Shown: positions 1 through 4,909, counted from the first letter of the stretch. The stretch is DNA of 5,320 nt from Methanosarcinales archaeon (GCA_025464585.1 JAODGL010000202.1:1339-6658), one strand, 5' to 3'. The notes: generated by a model not told the origin, from the sequence alone. A program made the numbers and translations.

Positions 1-75
1 GTCAATGCCTATCTGAGCATCGTATACCCCATCAGGATTTACAACTTTACCTTCAATGACCAGCTCATGAAGCAT
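1..75 (-). CDS. Amidohydrolase (dihydroorotase/dihydropyrimidinase type), N-terminal fragment
   Basis: Only the first 25 codons are in the window; the gene runs off the left edge. The visible peptide starts MLHELVIEGKVVNPDGVYDA and continues QIGID. This is the usual opening beta-strand pattern of the amidohydrolase superfamily (LVI-x-G-KVV-x-P-DG, then a short turn and I-G-I-D). Dihydroorotase, which closes carbamoyl-aspartate to dihydroorotate in pyrimidine synthesis, and dihydropyrimidinase-like enzymes both begin this way. The metal-binding HxH motif lies outside the window, so the two cannot be separated. The ATG at 75 is the only possible start: upstream in frame there is an ochre stop at 93-91 and no ATG, GTG or TTG between. 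There is no clear Shine-Dalgarno sequence. A TATA-like box about 33 bases upstream suggests a very short leader. It is divergent from lsm. Confidence 0.62.
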   Translation of the reverse strand, partial: MLHELVIEGKVVNPDGVYDAQIGID

Positions 76-104
76 GTCTTTTAAACGTATTTATTTGCCC
101 GGAT

Positions 105-112
105 TGATAAAT
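105..112 (-). promoter_or_regulatory. Candidate TATA box for the amidohydrolase gene
   Basis: Read on the minus strand this is ATTTATCA, inside an AT-rich stretch. Its centre is about 33 bases from the ATG at 75. With the usual archaeal TATA-to-start distance of about 26 bases, transcription would begin near 83 and give a leader of under ten bases. That fits the lack of a ribosome binding site. The assignment rests on position and composition only. Confidence 0.35.
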
Positions 113-152
113 TTAATTACCGAAGTGGGAAAAATTCCAAACGGTGCAAATA

Positions 153-181
153 CTTTTAAAGAAAGGAGTAGAAGTATAAAG
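153..181 (+). promoter_or_regulatory. Candidate promoter region for lsm
   Basis: Two TATA-like boxes occur ahead of the lsm start: CTTTTAAAG at 153-161 and TATAAAG at 175-181. The first would place transcription start near 184, giving a leader of about 15 bases. The second would place it at or just past the ATG at 199, so it is less likely to serve this start. The purine-rich AAGGAG at 163-168 is 30 bases from the ATG, too far to be a normal ribosome binding site. It may simply be part of the promoter. Confidence 0.35.
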
Positions 182-198
182 ATAAGAAGAATGAGAAT

Positions 199-423
199 AT
201 GTTTCCAAATAAAAGAATACAAAATTTGGTGGGGAGAAGGGTGCATGTAGAGATGAAAGGAGAGAGGAGCGTCCTGGAGGGAGTGTTGGCAAGTGTGGAT
301 GATTACCTGAATTTGCATCTGAGTGGGGTAAACGAGCTCGAGAATGGAGAAAAGAAGAGGTTACTTGGCTCTGTGATAGTTCGGGGCAATAACGTCGTGC
401 TTATAAATCCAATGAAAGAATAA
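199..423 (+). CDS. Sm-like archaeal RNA-binding protein (Lsm/SmAP)
   Basis: A 74-residue protein, the normal length for an archaeal Sm-like protein. These form homomeric six- or seven-membered rings in the cytoplasm that bind U-rich RNA, and they are related to eukaryotic Sm/Lsm proteins and bacterial Hfq. The Sm1 motif spans about residues 9-42, with LVGRRVHVEMKG leading into the strand ASVDDYLNLHL; D35-Y-L-N38 is the usual nucleotide-contact segment. The Sm2 motif is IVRGNNVVLI (residues 60-69), where R62-G63-N64 is the signature base-binding triplet. The ATG at 199 is the only start, because an amber stop lies in frame at 169-171. proC follows after 13 bases, so the two are probably co-transcribed. 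In many euryarchaea the gene after lsm encodes ribosomal protein L37e; here it is absent. Family assignment is firm; the RNA targets are not visible. Confidence 0.93.
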   Translation: MFPNKRIQNLVGRRVHVEMKGERSVLEGVLASVDDYLNLHLSGVNELENGEKKRLLGSVIVRGNNVVLINPMKE

Positions 424-436
424 ATAGGTAGATAGA

Positions 437-1276
437 ATGGATGAGAGGAGAGCAAAGAAGAGGAGAACAGGCATTATCGGCGTGGGTAACATGGGGCTGG
501 CAATTCTTCGTGGGCTGTTGGCTGCTGAGCCGGAGATGAAGATTTTTATAAGTGACGCAAACCCGGAGAAGTTCAGATTTTTGGATGCCGGGGACTTAAG
601 AGCGAGAGTGGTGGTATGCGACAATAACAAAGAGGTAGCGGAGAGATCGGAAGTGGTGATATTAGCGGTTAAGCCAAACGATGTGCGGAGAGTGGTAGAA
701 GAGATTGCACCTCTCATGGACGAAGAGAAGATATTGATTTCGATAGCTGCCGGCGTGCCAACAAGAGCGATAGAGGAGTATCTTGGCGAAGGAAGAAAAG
801 TAATTCGCGCGATGCCGAATATAGGGGCACGAGTAAGAGCGGCAGTGTCTGCAACATGCAAAGGCGAATATGCAGGTGACGGGGATGAAGAACTTGCAAA
901 AGGGATTTTAAGTGCTATTGGCGAGGTTTACTCCATGAAGGAGAGAGACATGGACGTGATTACAGGGTTAAGTGGCAGTGGCATCGCTTTCTTTGCTGCG
1001 GTTATTGATGCGATGGCAGATGGAGGAGTGTATGAGGGCTTGCCGCGTGAACTATCACTGGCAATTGCTGCCGGGACTGCGATGGGAGCAGCGAAGATGA
1101 TTCTCGCGGGTGATAAGCCGTCGGATATAGAAGCAATGACCGCTTCCCCAGGAGGAACGACAATAAGAGGGTTATACGCAATGGAATCGAGGGGTGTAAA
1201 GGCAGCGCTGATGGAAGCGGTAATAGAAGCAACCAGGCGCGCAAGGGAAATAAGTAAAATGCAAACTGCAAACTGA
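437..1276 (+). CDS. proC: Pyrroline-5-carboxylate reductase
   Basis: Catalyses the last step of proline synthesis, NAD(P)H-dependent reduction of 1-pyrroline-5-carboxylate to proline, in the cytoplasm. The 279 residues match the family length of about 265-285. The N-terminal Rossmann fold carries GVGNMG (residues 15-20), and VKP at 78-80 ends a core strand. ISIAAGVP (101-108) and MPN (126-128) follow. The all-helical dimerisation domain has GLSGSG (177-182), a helix ending in AGTAMGAAKMIL, and the substrate-site signature SPGGTT (237-242). Two family-typical spots vary: MPNTPA reads MPNIGA, and SGSGPAY reads SGSGIAF. Neither removes an obvious catalytic residue. The ATG at 437 sits behind a weak AGGTAG. 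The extreme C-terminus (KMQTAN) is encoded by a TGCAAA-type repeat that continues into the next gene, so it may be a recent extension. It lies between lsm and the HTH regulator. Confidence 0.95.
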   Translation: MDERRAKKRRTGIIGVGNMGLAILRGLLAAEPEMKIFISDANPEKFRFLDAGDLRARVVVCDNNKEVAERSEVVILAVKPNDVRRVVEEIAPLMDEEKILISIAAGVPTRAIEEYLGEGRKVIRAMPNIGARVRAAVSATCKGEYAGDGDEELAKGILSAIGEVYSMKERDMDVITGLSGSGIAFFAAVIDAMADGGVYEGLPRELSLAIAAGTAMGAAKMILAGDKPSDIEAMTASPGGTTIRGLYAMESRGVKAALMEAVIEATRRAREISKMQTAN

Positions 1277-1294
1277 AAAATGCAAAATGCAGAA
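1259..1294 (+). repeat. TGCAAA-type short repeat across the proC/regulator junction
   Basis: The stretch contains TGCAAACTGCAAACTG followed by AAAAATGCAAAATGCAGA, that is, four close copies of a TGCA core spaced by A-rich linkers. It encodes the last residues of ProC and its stop, plus the start codon and first residues of the HTH regulator. It differs from the surrounding coding sequence in being nearly pure low-complexity repeat. Similar TGCAAA/ATGCAAA runs are known as dispersed intergenic repeats in many environmental genomes. That this is one of them is an inference. Confidence 0.5.
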
Positions 1295-2248
1295 CGGGAT
1301 GATTTGGTCGTAAGGGTAGCGGAAATATTGAAGGAAGCGGGATTTATCGTATCGAGCAGATGCGAAGCCCGGAGTTTTGACTTAGCGGCGAGGCGCGAGG
1401 AGATAACACTGTTAGCAAAGATATTGCATAACATAGATGGCATTAGCGAGGAAGTAGCGAGGAGTATAAAGCGTGCAGCATTTTGCTTGCTTGCTTCACC
1501 GATTGTCGTGGGTGAGCGAAAAAGTGCGTTCTTTTTAGAAGACGACGTTGTATATCATAGATATGGCATTCCCGCTCTGAACATACACACACTGTATGAC
1601 TATTTTGTTGAAGGGGTGCGTCCATACGTTTATTCTACCACCGGGGGCTTGTATGTTAACATAGACGGGGAAGTAATGAAGTGTGCGCGAGAAAAGAAGC
1701 AGCTTTCCTTGGGTGACATCGCAGCGGAATTAGGTGTTTCAAGGAGGAGTGTTAGCAAATATGAGGATGGAGAGATGAGCACTACAATAGATATTGCACT
1801 AAAGCTGGAGGAGATTTTAGATACAAAGTTAATAGAAGCTTTGGAGTTTTTAAAACCTGAATTTGAAAACCCCTTGCCCCTTGATGAATCGGCTTCGAGC
1901 TTAGAGCGGTATATCTTGGGAATAATGGAAGAGATAGGGTTCGAGATATTTAGAACTGCTTATGCACCTTTTAGCGCTGTCTCACTTTCGCAATCGTTAA
2001 AGGGAGGAGGAGAAGAAAGAGTAAAAATTCTCACCGGGATAAGCAAATACGGGAAGCGAATGATAAAACGAGCGAGGATAATAAGCAGTTTATCGCGGGT
2101 TACGAGGACAAAGTCGGTGCTCGTGGTGAATGGAAATGTAAAGCGAGTGCAAATAGATAATACGGTTTTGATACGGAAGGAGGAGTTGAAAAGGATAAGG
2201 GACCCGGAGGAGTTTACCTGTGTGATAGAAGAGAGAGCGAAAGGGTAA
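1280..2248 (+). CDS. Archaeal HTH-type transcriptional regulator (MTH_967-like family)
   Basis: A 322-residue protein with the architecture of the conserved archaeal putative regulator family of similar length. A Cro/C1-type helix-turn-helix lies in the middle (about residues 133-185). The recognition region reads LSLGDIAAELGVSRRSVSKY followed by EDGEMSTTIDIALKLEEIL. The N-terminal part (1-130) contains SFDLAARREEITLLAKIL, which resembles a degraded restriction-endonuclease-like fold: D34 and K47 are present but the middle acidic residue is missing. It is therefore probably not a nuclease. The C-terminal part (about 208-310) looks like a second copy of the same fold, with the pattern GF-x-I-x-R near its start and IKRAR-x-ISSLSR later. 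The ATG is 3 bases after the proC stop, so translation is probably coupled. No signal peptide or membrane segment is present. The regulated genes are unknown. A role in proline or RNA metabolism cannot be read from position alone. Confidence 0.85.
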   Translation: MQNAERDDLVVRVAEILKEAGFIVSSRCEARSFDLAARREEITLLAKILHNIDGISEEVARSIKRAAFCLLASPIVVGERKSAFFLEDDVVYHRYGIPALNIHTLYDYFVEGVRPYVYSTTGGLYVNIDGEVMKCAREKKQLSLGDIAAELGVSRRSVSKYEDGEMSTTIDIALKLEEILDTKLIEALEFLKPEFENPLPLDESASSLERYILGIMEEIGFEIFRTAYAPFSAVSLSQSLKGGGEERVKILTGISKYGKRMIKRARIISSLSRVTRTKSVLVVNGNVKRVQIDNTVLIRKEELKRIRDPEEFTCVIEERAKG

Positions 2249-2269
2249 GAGCACAAGAAGAAAACAGAA

Positions 2270-2410
2270 AATAAATTATGGACACAGATTAACGCAGATT
2301 AACACTTGTGTGCTCTGCCCACATCCCCGCAAGCCCTGAAAGGGCTTAATAATAAGAATCAACACGGTTAAGCTAAAATAAATCTGCGTAAATCAGTGTA
2401 AATCTGTGTC
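2270..2410. repeat. Inverted-repeat (MITE-like) intergenic element
   Basis: The left arm GACACAGATTAACGCAGATT (2281-2300, continuing AACAC) pairs with the right arm at 2386-2410, which ends TGTAAATCTGTGTC. Over 25 bases 20 match, and the outermost ten, GACACAGATT, match perfectly. Each arm is itself made of tandem units of about ten bases (ACAGATTAAC, variants TGATTTAC). The interior (2306-2375) holds a small hairpin and no open frame. The left arm with its AT-rich flank from 2270 recurs at 5201-5236. No transposase is present, so this is a non-autonomous or non-mobile dispersed repeat. It occupies most of the gap between the regulator and purE and could serve as a terminator for one and a promoter environment for the other. 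Confidence 0.75.
2331..2347. repeat. GC hairpin inside the repeat element
   Basis: AAGCCC at 2331-2336 and GGGCTT at 2342-2347 are perfect inverted repeats around a five-base loop, TGAAA. The stem is followed by AATAATAAG rather than a run of T, so it is not a classical terminator on the plus strand. It lies between the two arms of the larger inverted repeat. The CCCTGAAAGGG core resembles hairpin cores seen in other dispersed repeats. Confidence 0.6.
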
Positions 2411-2449
2411 TTCCATTGTAAAAAACACTAATAAGATAGTGGAATAAAA

Positions 2450-2839
2450 ATGAATAAAGTAGCGGTAATATTGGGCTCGGAGAGCGATAGAGCGGTGGCA
2501 GATAAAGCGGTAAAGGTGCTGACTGAGCGTAAGATTGCATATGAAGTGCGTGTGATCTCCGCGCACAGGAATCCAGAGGAGCTGGATAAGTATTTAAAGG
2601 AGAGCTCGGTAGAGGTGATAATAGCGATTGCAGGGCTATCGGCGGCATTGCCGGGGATAATAGCATCAAAAACAGAAAAGCCAGTCATCGGCGTTCCCGT
2701 GAGCGGGAAGTTGTTCGGCATGGACGCTTTGCTTTCTATGGTACAAATGCCTTCGGGTGTTCCGGTAGGCGTGGTGGGCATAGACAACGGAGAAAATGCG
2801 GCTTTGCTTGCGTTGAGGATATTAAAAGTTAGACATTGA
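2450..2839 (+). CDS. purE: Phosphoribosylaminoimidazole carboxylase, PurE type
   Basis: Makes 4-carboxyaminoimidazole ribonucleotide in purine synthesis. Class I PurE rearranges N5-CAIR made by PurK; class II uses CO2 on AIR directly. At 129 residues it is near the minimum for a single-domain PurE. Motifs in order: GSESD (9-13, phosphate/ribose binding), the catalytic SAHR (37-40), AGLSAALPG (61-69), MPSG (100-103) and NGENAALLAL (113-122). Bacterial class I enzymes usually have AAHLPG, MPRG or MPKG, and a longer GKAGA-x-NAAL tail. Here the His is Ala66, the basic residue is Ser, and the tail is shorter. No purK is in view, so a CO2-using, class II-like activity is plausible but not shown. 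The start is the first ATG after the repeat element, behind AT-rich DNA without a clear ribosome binding site. The PIN gene follows after 31 bases. Confidence 0.93.
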   Translation: MNKVAVILGSESDRAVADKAVKVLTERKIAYEVRVISAHRNPEELDKYLKESSVEVIIAIAGLSAALPGIIASKTEKPVIGVPVSGKLFGMDALLSMVQMPSGVPVGVVGIDNGENAALLALRILKVRH

Positions 2840-2870
2840 AGTAAAAGGGGGCTAAAGGACTGATAGAAAT

Positions 2871-3347
2871 GTGGATATGAAAAGGATATACTTAGATACA
2901 AATGTATGGTGTCGCCCGTTCGATAAGCCTTCTGAAAGAATATCAAAGGAAGTAGAAGCATTTTTTGAGATATTGGAAGACGTGTTGGCAGGAAGATACG
3001 TCCTAATTGGCTCTGTTGTTTTGGATGTCGAAGTTGGGAATATAGAGAAAGAGGAGAAGAAAGTAGCAGTAGAAGGGTTGATGTCTATCTTCATAGCACA
3101 GAAAGTACTTGAAGTTTCAGAGTCCGAACAGAGAGAAATTAAGAAATCTGTGGGACTGAAGATACCAGATGCTACTCATATCGCGTGTGCGATCAGAGGT
3201 GAATCGGAATATTTTATATCTTGCGATGATGAAATATTAAGAAAGGGTGAAGAGATAGAGAAGCGATATGGAATAAAAGTAAGAAATCCGATTGAATTTA
3301 TTAGAATTAGAAGGAAGAGAAGATGGCGACAAAGGCAGAGGATGTGA
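2871..3347 (+). CDS. PIN-domain ribonuclease, VapC-like candidate toxin
   Basis: A 158-residue protein with a PIN fold, a metal-dependent RNase domain used by VapC toxins. The conserved acidic positions are all present: D9 in YLDTN, E54 in VLDVEVGNI, D100 in IPDATHIACA, and D119/D120 in FISCDDEIL. N11 of the DTN motif is also present. The C-terminus is unusual: after EFIRI it carries a strongly basic tail (RRKRRWRQRQRM). That tail is encoded by the ribosome binding site and first codons of the next gene, so it may be a by-product of overlap. The GTG at 2871 is 11 bases after AAAGGAC. An ATG two codons later (2877) would give MKRIYLDTNVW, equally typical of the family, and is a real alternative. 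No antitoxin of a known class (AbrB, RHH, Phd) lies upstream; the partner candidate is downstream and overlaps by 25 bases. Target RNA is unknown. A non-toxin PIN RNase remains possible. Confidence 0.85.
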   Translation: MDMKRIYLDTNVWCRPFDKPSERISKEVEAFFEILEDVLAGRYVLIGSVVLDVEVGNIEKEEKKVAVEGLMSIFIAQKVLEVSESEQREIKKSVGLKIPDATHIACAIRGESEYFISCDDEILRKGEEIEKRYGIKVRNPIEFIRIRRKRRWRQRQRM

Positions 3348-3535
3348 AGATAATGGAGAAGGCGCTGGGTGTTACGAAAAAGGAATTGAGCCCGATGGAG
3401 TACGCAAGATTCCTGGCGATTATAACACCAAAAGTCGGAGATTCGGTGAGAGAGATTAGAAAATTTAGAGATACAATTACCGAAGAAGAGTTTTTGAAGA
3501 TGCTAAAGAGAAAAGGAGCTGAAATTATACCGTGA
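3323..3535 (+). CDS. Small helical protein overlapping the PIN gene, candidate antitoxin
   Basis: A 70-residue protein that I cannot assign to a named family. It begins MATKAEDVKIMEKALGVTKK, has a central segment ELSPMEYARFLAIITPKVGD, then a charged helix REIRKFRDTITEEEF and a short LKMLKRKGAEIIP tail. It looks mostly alpha-helical, soluble and rich in both charges, without Cys, His or membrane segments. Its start lies inside the PIN gene with a 25-base overlap, and AAGGAAGAG at 3311-3319 gives a good ribosome binding site. Overlap with a PIN RNase strongly suggests a functional pair. Most vapBC loci put the antitoxin first, so this would be a reversed order. No ribbon-helix-helix or AbrB pattern is obvious. 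The antitoxin role is inferred from position only. Confidence 0.7.
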   Translation: MATKAEDVKIMEKALGVTKKELSPMEYARFLAIITPKVGDSVREIRKFRDTITEEEFLKMLKRKGAEIIP

Positions 3536-3558
3536 GATTTTTAAAAATTTGAAAATCT
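3535..3558. terminator. Candidate terminator between convergent genes
   Basis: AGATTTT at 3535-3541 and AAAATCT at 3552-3558 form a seven-base AT-rich inverted repeat around a ten-base loop. They begin at the last base of the stop of the 70-residue gene. The T-run inside the first arm would suit archaeal termination on the plus strand. The 72-base gap is shared with the phosphatidyltransferase gene ending at 3608 on the other strand, so termination signals are expected here. The stem is weak, so the call is tentative. Confidence 0.35.
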
Positions 3559-3607
3559 ATCGAACCCGGCGTTCTCTGCGGTAAATTTGAAATGTGGCGA
3601 AGATAAG

Positions 3608-4270
3608 TCAAATTCTCCTCCATGCGTAAAAGAACCTTTGTAACGCAGTGGCATTACAGAGAAGAGCAAAGATAAATATTGTCCAGCCGAGAAGAGGGAA
3701 GCTTAGCGAACTTAGCAATCCGGAAGCGGGAATTGGATAGGGGAAGAAGAGGGAGAGAAAAGTTGCAGCGATGATAATCACAAGTCGGTCTGCTCTGCCA
3801 ATCAAACCGCCGTACACCCTGCTCAACCCCACCGCCTGTGCCTGCGTGCCCATATAAGAAGAGAGCAAAACACCAATAATCGCAATTACACCGATTTCCC
3901 ATCTTGGATTCACATAGCCACCCAGGATAATGCCTCCAATAATGAACACGTCTGAATACCGGTCGAGCACGTGGTCAAGGAAATCGCCCTTTTTGCTTGC
4001 ATTCCCGGTTTCACGGGCTAAAACACCATCTAAAGCGTCCATGAAAGCGTTCAGACAGACGAAAACACCAGCGAGCAGCAGAAGGAAGTTAAAAGCCTGG
4101 TGGATGCGGTTACCGGCGAAGAAGAAAAACAAGCCGGCGAGTATAGCGCAGCCTAAAGAGAGAACGGATAATAAATTCGGTGTGAAGCCTATGGCGGCGA
4201 GGTATTTCGCTATCCTTCTCGCGAACCTACAATTATCCACATAGTCACGCAACAGAGAATCGAGCGCCAT
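3608..4270 (-). CDS. CDP-alcohol phosphatidyltransferase, probably for archaeal ether lipids
   Basis: An integral membrane enzyme that swaps CMP of a CDP-activated lipid for a polar alcohol. Numbered from the ATG at 4270 (220 residues), the signature D-x2-DG-x2-AR-x8-G-x3-D-x3-D is complete: D78, D81, G82, A85, R86, G95, D99, D103. The four aspartates bind two metals and hold the catalytic base. About six hydrophobic segments are visible (roughly 32-52, 60-77, 105-120, 125-143, 161-178, 190-207). TPNLLSVLSL (30-39) is typical of the family's first helix, and GRADRL (158-163) lies before helix five. Substrate is not determined: archaetidylinositol-phosphate synthase is my first guess, archaetidylglycerol-phosphate synthase the main alternative. 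An upstream ATG at 4291 would add MIRGNYK. I prefer 4270 because AAGGGG lies ten bases before it and a TATA-like box would start transcription just downstream of 4291. It follows the kinase gene on the same strand. Confidence 0.88.
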   Translation of the reverse strand: MALDSLLRDYVDNCRFARRIAKYLAAIGFTPNLLSVLSLGCAILAGLFFFFAGNRIHQAFNFLLLLAGVFVCLNAFMDALDGVLARETGNASKKGDFLDHVLDRYSDVFIIGGIILGGYVNPRWEIGVIAIIGVLLSSYMGTQAQAVGLSRVYGGLIGRADRLVIIIAATFLSLFFPYPIPASGLLSSLSFPLLGWTIFIFALLCNATALQRFFYAWRRI

Positions 4271-4298
4271 CTTGTAATTACCCCTTATCATATAGGGG

Positions 4299-4306
4299 CT
4301 TATAAA
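4299..4306 (-). promoter_or_regulatory. Candidate TATA box for the phosphatidyltransferase
   Basis: On the minus strand this reads TTTATAAG, a near-consensus archaeal TATA box. Its centre is about 33 bases ahead of the ATG at 4270, putting transcription start near 4276 with a very short leader. If used, it would exclude the upstream ATG at 4291. It lies in the 50-base gap after the kinase stop, so the gene could be read both from this promoter and from the kinase transcript. Confidence 0.4.
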
Positions 4307-4310
4307 TTCT

Positions 4311-4329
4311 AAATCCTAATTTAGGATTT
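4311..4329. repeat. Perfect 8-bp inverted repeat at the kinase stop codon
   Basis: AAATCCTA (4311-4318) and TAGGATTT (4322-4329) are perfect inverted repeats with a three-base spacer. The stop codon of the kinase gene (4323-4321 on the minus strand) lies inside. The repeat is just upstream of the candidate TATA box of the phosphatidyltransferase. It could be a partial terminator for the kinase transcript or an operator for the downstream gene. No T-run follows it on the minus strand. Confidence 0.5.
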
Positions 4330-4878
4330 TTCATTGTCCCCGTCAGTCCAGTCCACGGACCCTGGCTTATACCTATCCCTTAGTGCTTTCTTCCTTTCGC
4401 TTTCGCCTGCGGTCTCTACATTTATAATCTCGCGAAGCGTAGAAGCGACTTCTTCTATGCTCTTCCCGCTTGTATCCACTTCATATACAACCTCGCACAG
4501 TTCTACCGCCTCAGCCAATATAACATCCAGCATTTCTGCTTCCACGTTCTCACGAATTTTCCGTGCAGAAAAGCCCCTTCGCTTTAGTCTTTCCGCGAGC
4601 AAAAGCGGATTTGCACGCAGCACGATTGCAACATCTGGGTTCAGGAAATGAGCTAAGTGGCTTTCTATCACCAACAACAAATTTCCACCTTCTTTCGCTT
4701 CTTTGACGTATTCGTTTAGTTTATCGAGGTCTGCGATAAAACAGTCTCGTTCGTGATCCACGCCGGTATAAAAGCCCTTCTCCTCTATTACCTTATTCAA
4801 ATCCATAAATTCCAGTCCAAGCGCATTACATACGCTTGTCTTTCCCGCGCCAGGAGTCCCTGTAATGGCGAAAATCAT
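4321..4878 (-). CDS. Archaeal nucleotide kinase, adenylate kinase AK6/Fap7-like
   Basis: A P-loop kinase of 185 residues from the ATG at 4878. MIFAITGTPGAGKTS carries the Walker A motif at residues 7-14, immediately after the first strand, as in AK6/Fap7 proteins. ESHLAHFL (about 72-79) corresponds to the segment after the second strand. LRANPLLLAERLKRRGFSAR, followed by KIRENVEAEMLDVILAEA, is the LID/helix region characteristic of this family. A C-terminal extension ends RYKPGSVDWTDG. Known relatives are adenylate kinases or ATPases; the eukaryotic member works in small-subunit rRNA maturation with uS11. Either role is possible here. A longer frame from 4914 would add MINLSFLKKGLF, but those codons are made of a perfect palindrome and lie ahead of the normal family start, so I reject it. 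The phosphatidyltransferase gene follows on the same strand after 50 bases. Confidence 0.9.
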   Translation of the reverse strand: MIFAITGTPGAGKTSVCNALGLEFMDLNKVIEEKGFYTGVDHERDCFIADLDKLNEYVKEAKEGGNLLLVIESHLAHFLNPDVAIVLRANPLLLAERLKRRGFSARKIRENVEAEMLDVILAEAVELCEVVYEVDTSGKSIEEVASTLREIINVETAGESERKKALRDRYKPGSVDWTDGDNEKS

Positions 4879-4882
4879 AAAC

Positions 4883-4909
4883 AAACCTTTCTTTAGAAAA
4901 GAAAGGTTT
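4883..4909. promoter_or_regulatory. Perfect 12-bp palindrome at the kinase promoter, possible operator
   Basis: AAACCTTTCTTT (4883-4894) and AAAGAAAGGTTT (4898-4909) are exact inverted repeats with the spacer AGA. It begins five bases from the kinase ATG at 4878, in the region shared with the divergent small membrane protein gene. A TATA-like box on the minus strand, TGATAAAC (4906-4913), touches its outer arm, and the predicted start site falls near its inner arm. That is a classical repressor position. As RNA it would form a strong hairpin at the very 5' end of the kinase message. Confidence 0.55.

Noticed and set aside
361..861. 166-codon open frame on the minus strand
   Set aside because: It is antisense to the lsm end and the Rossmann half of proC. 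Composition is that of a shadow frame.
928..1443. 171-codon open frame on the minus strand
   Set aside because: It is antisense to proC and the start of the regulator, both of which have clear family motifs. Its peptide is Ser/Ala/Ile-rich without motifs, as expected of a shadow of AG-rich coding DNA.
2306..2375. Riboswitch or small RNA gene upstream of purE
   Set aside because: The interior has one small GC hairpin but no recognisable purine-riboswitch junction or loop bases, and it lies inside a dispersed repeat.
2270..2410. CRISPR array
   Set aside because: The tandem ACAGATTAAC-type units are only about ten bases apart with no unique spacers, and the second arm is inverted, so it is not a repeat-spacer array.
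2428..2961. 177-codon open frame on the minus strand
   Set aside because: It covers purE and the start of the PIN gene on the opposite strand. PurE is unmistakable, and the antisense peptide has no domain pattern.
4271..4291. Upstream ATG for the phosphatidyltransferase at 4291
   Set aside because: It is about ten bases from a TATA-like box and has no ribosome binding site, while the ATG at 4270 has AAGGGG ten bases before it. It remains possible if the gene is only read from the kinase transcript.
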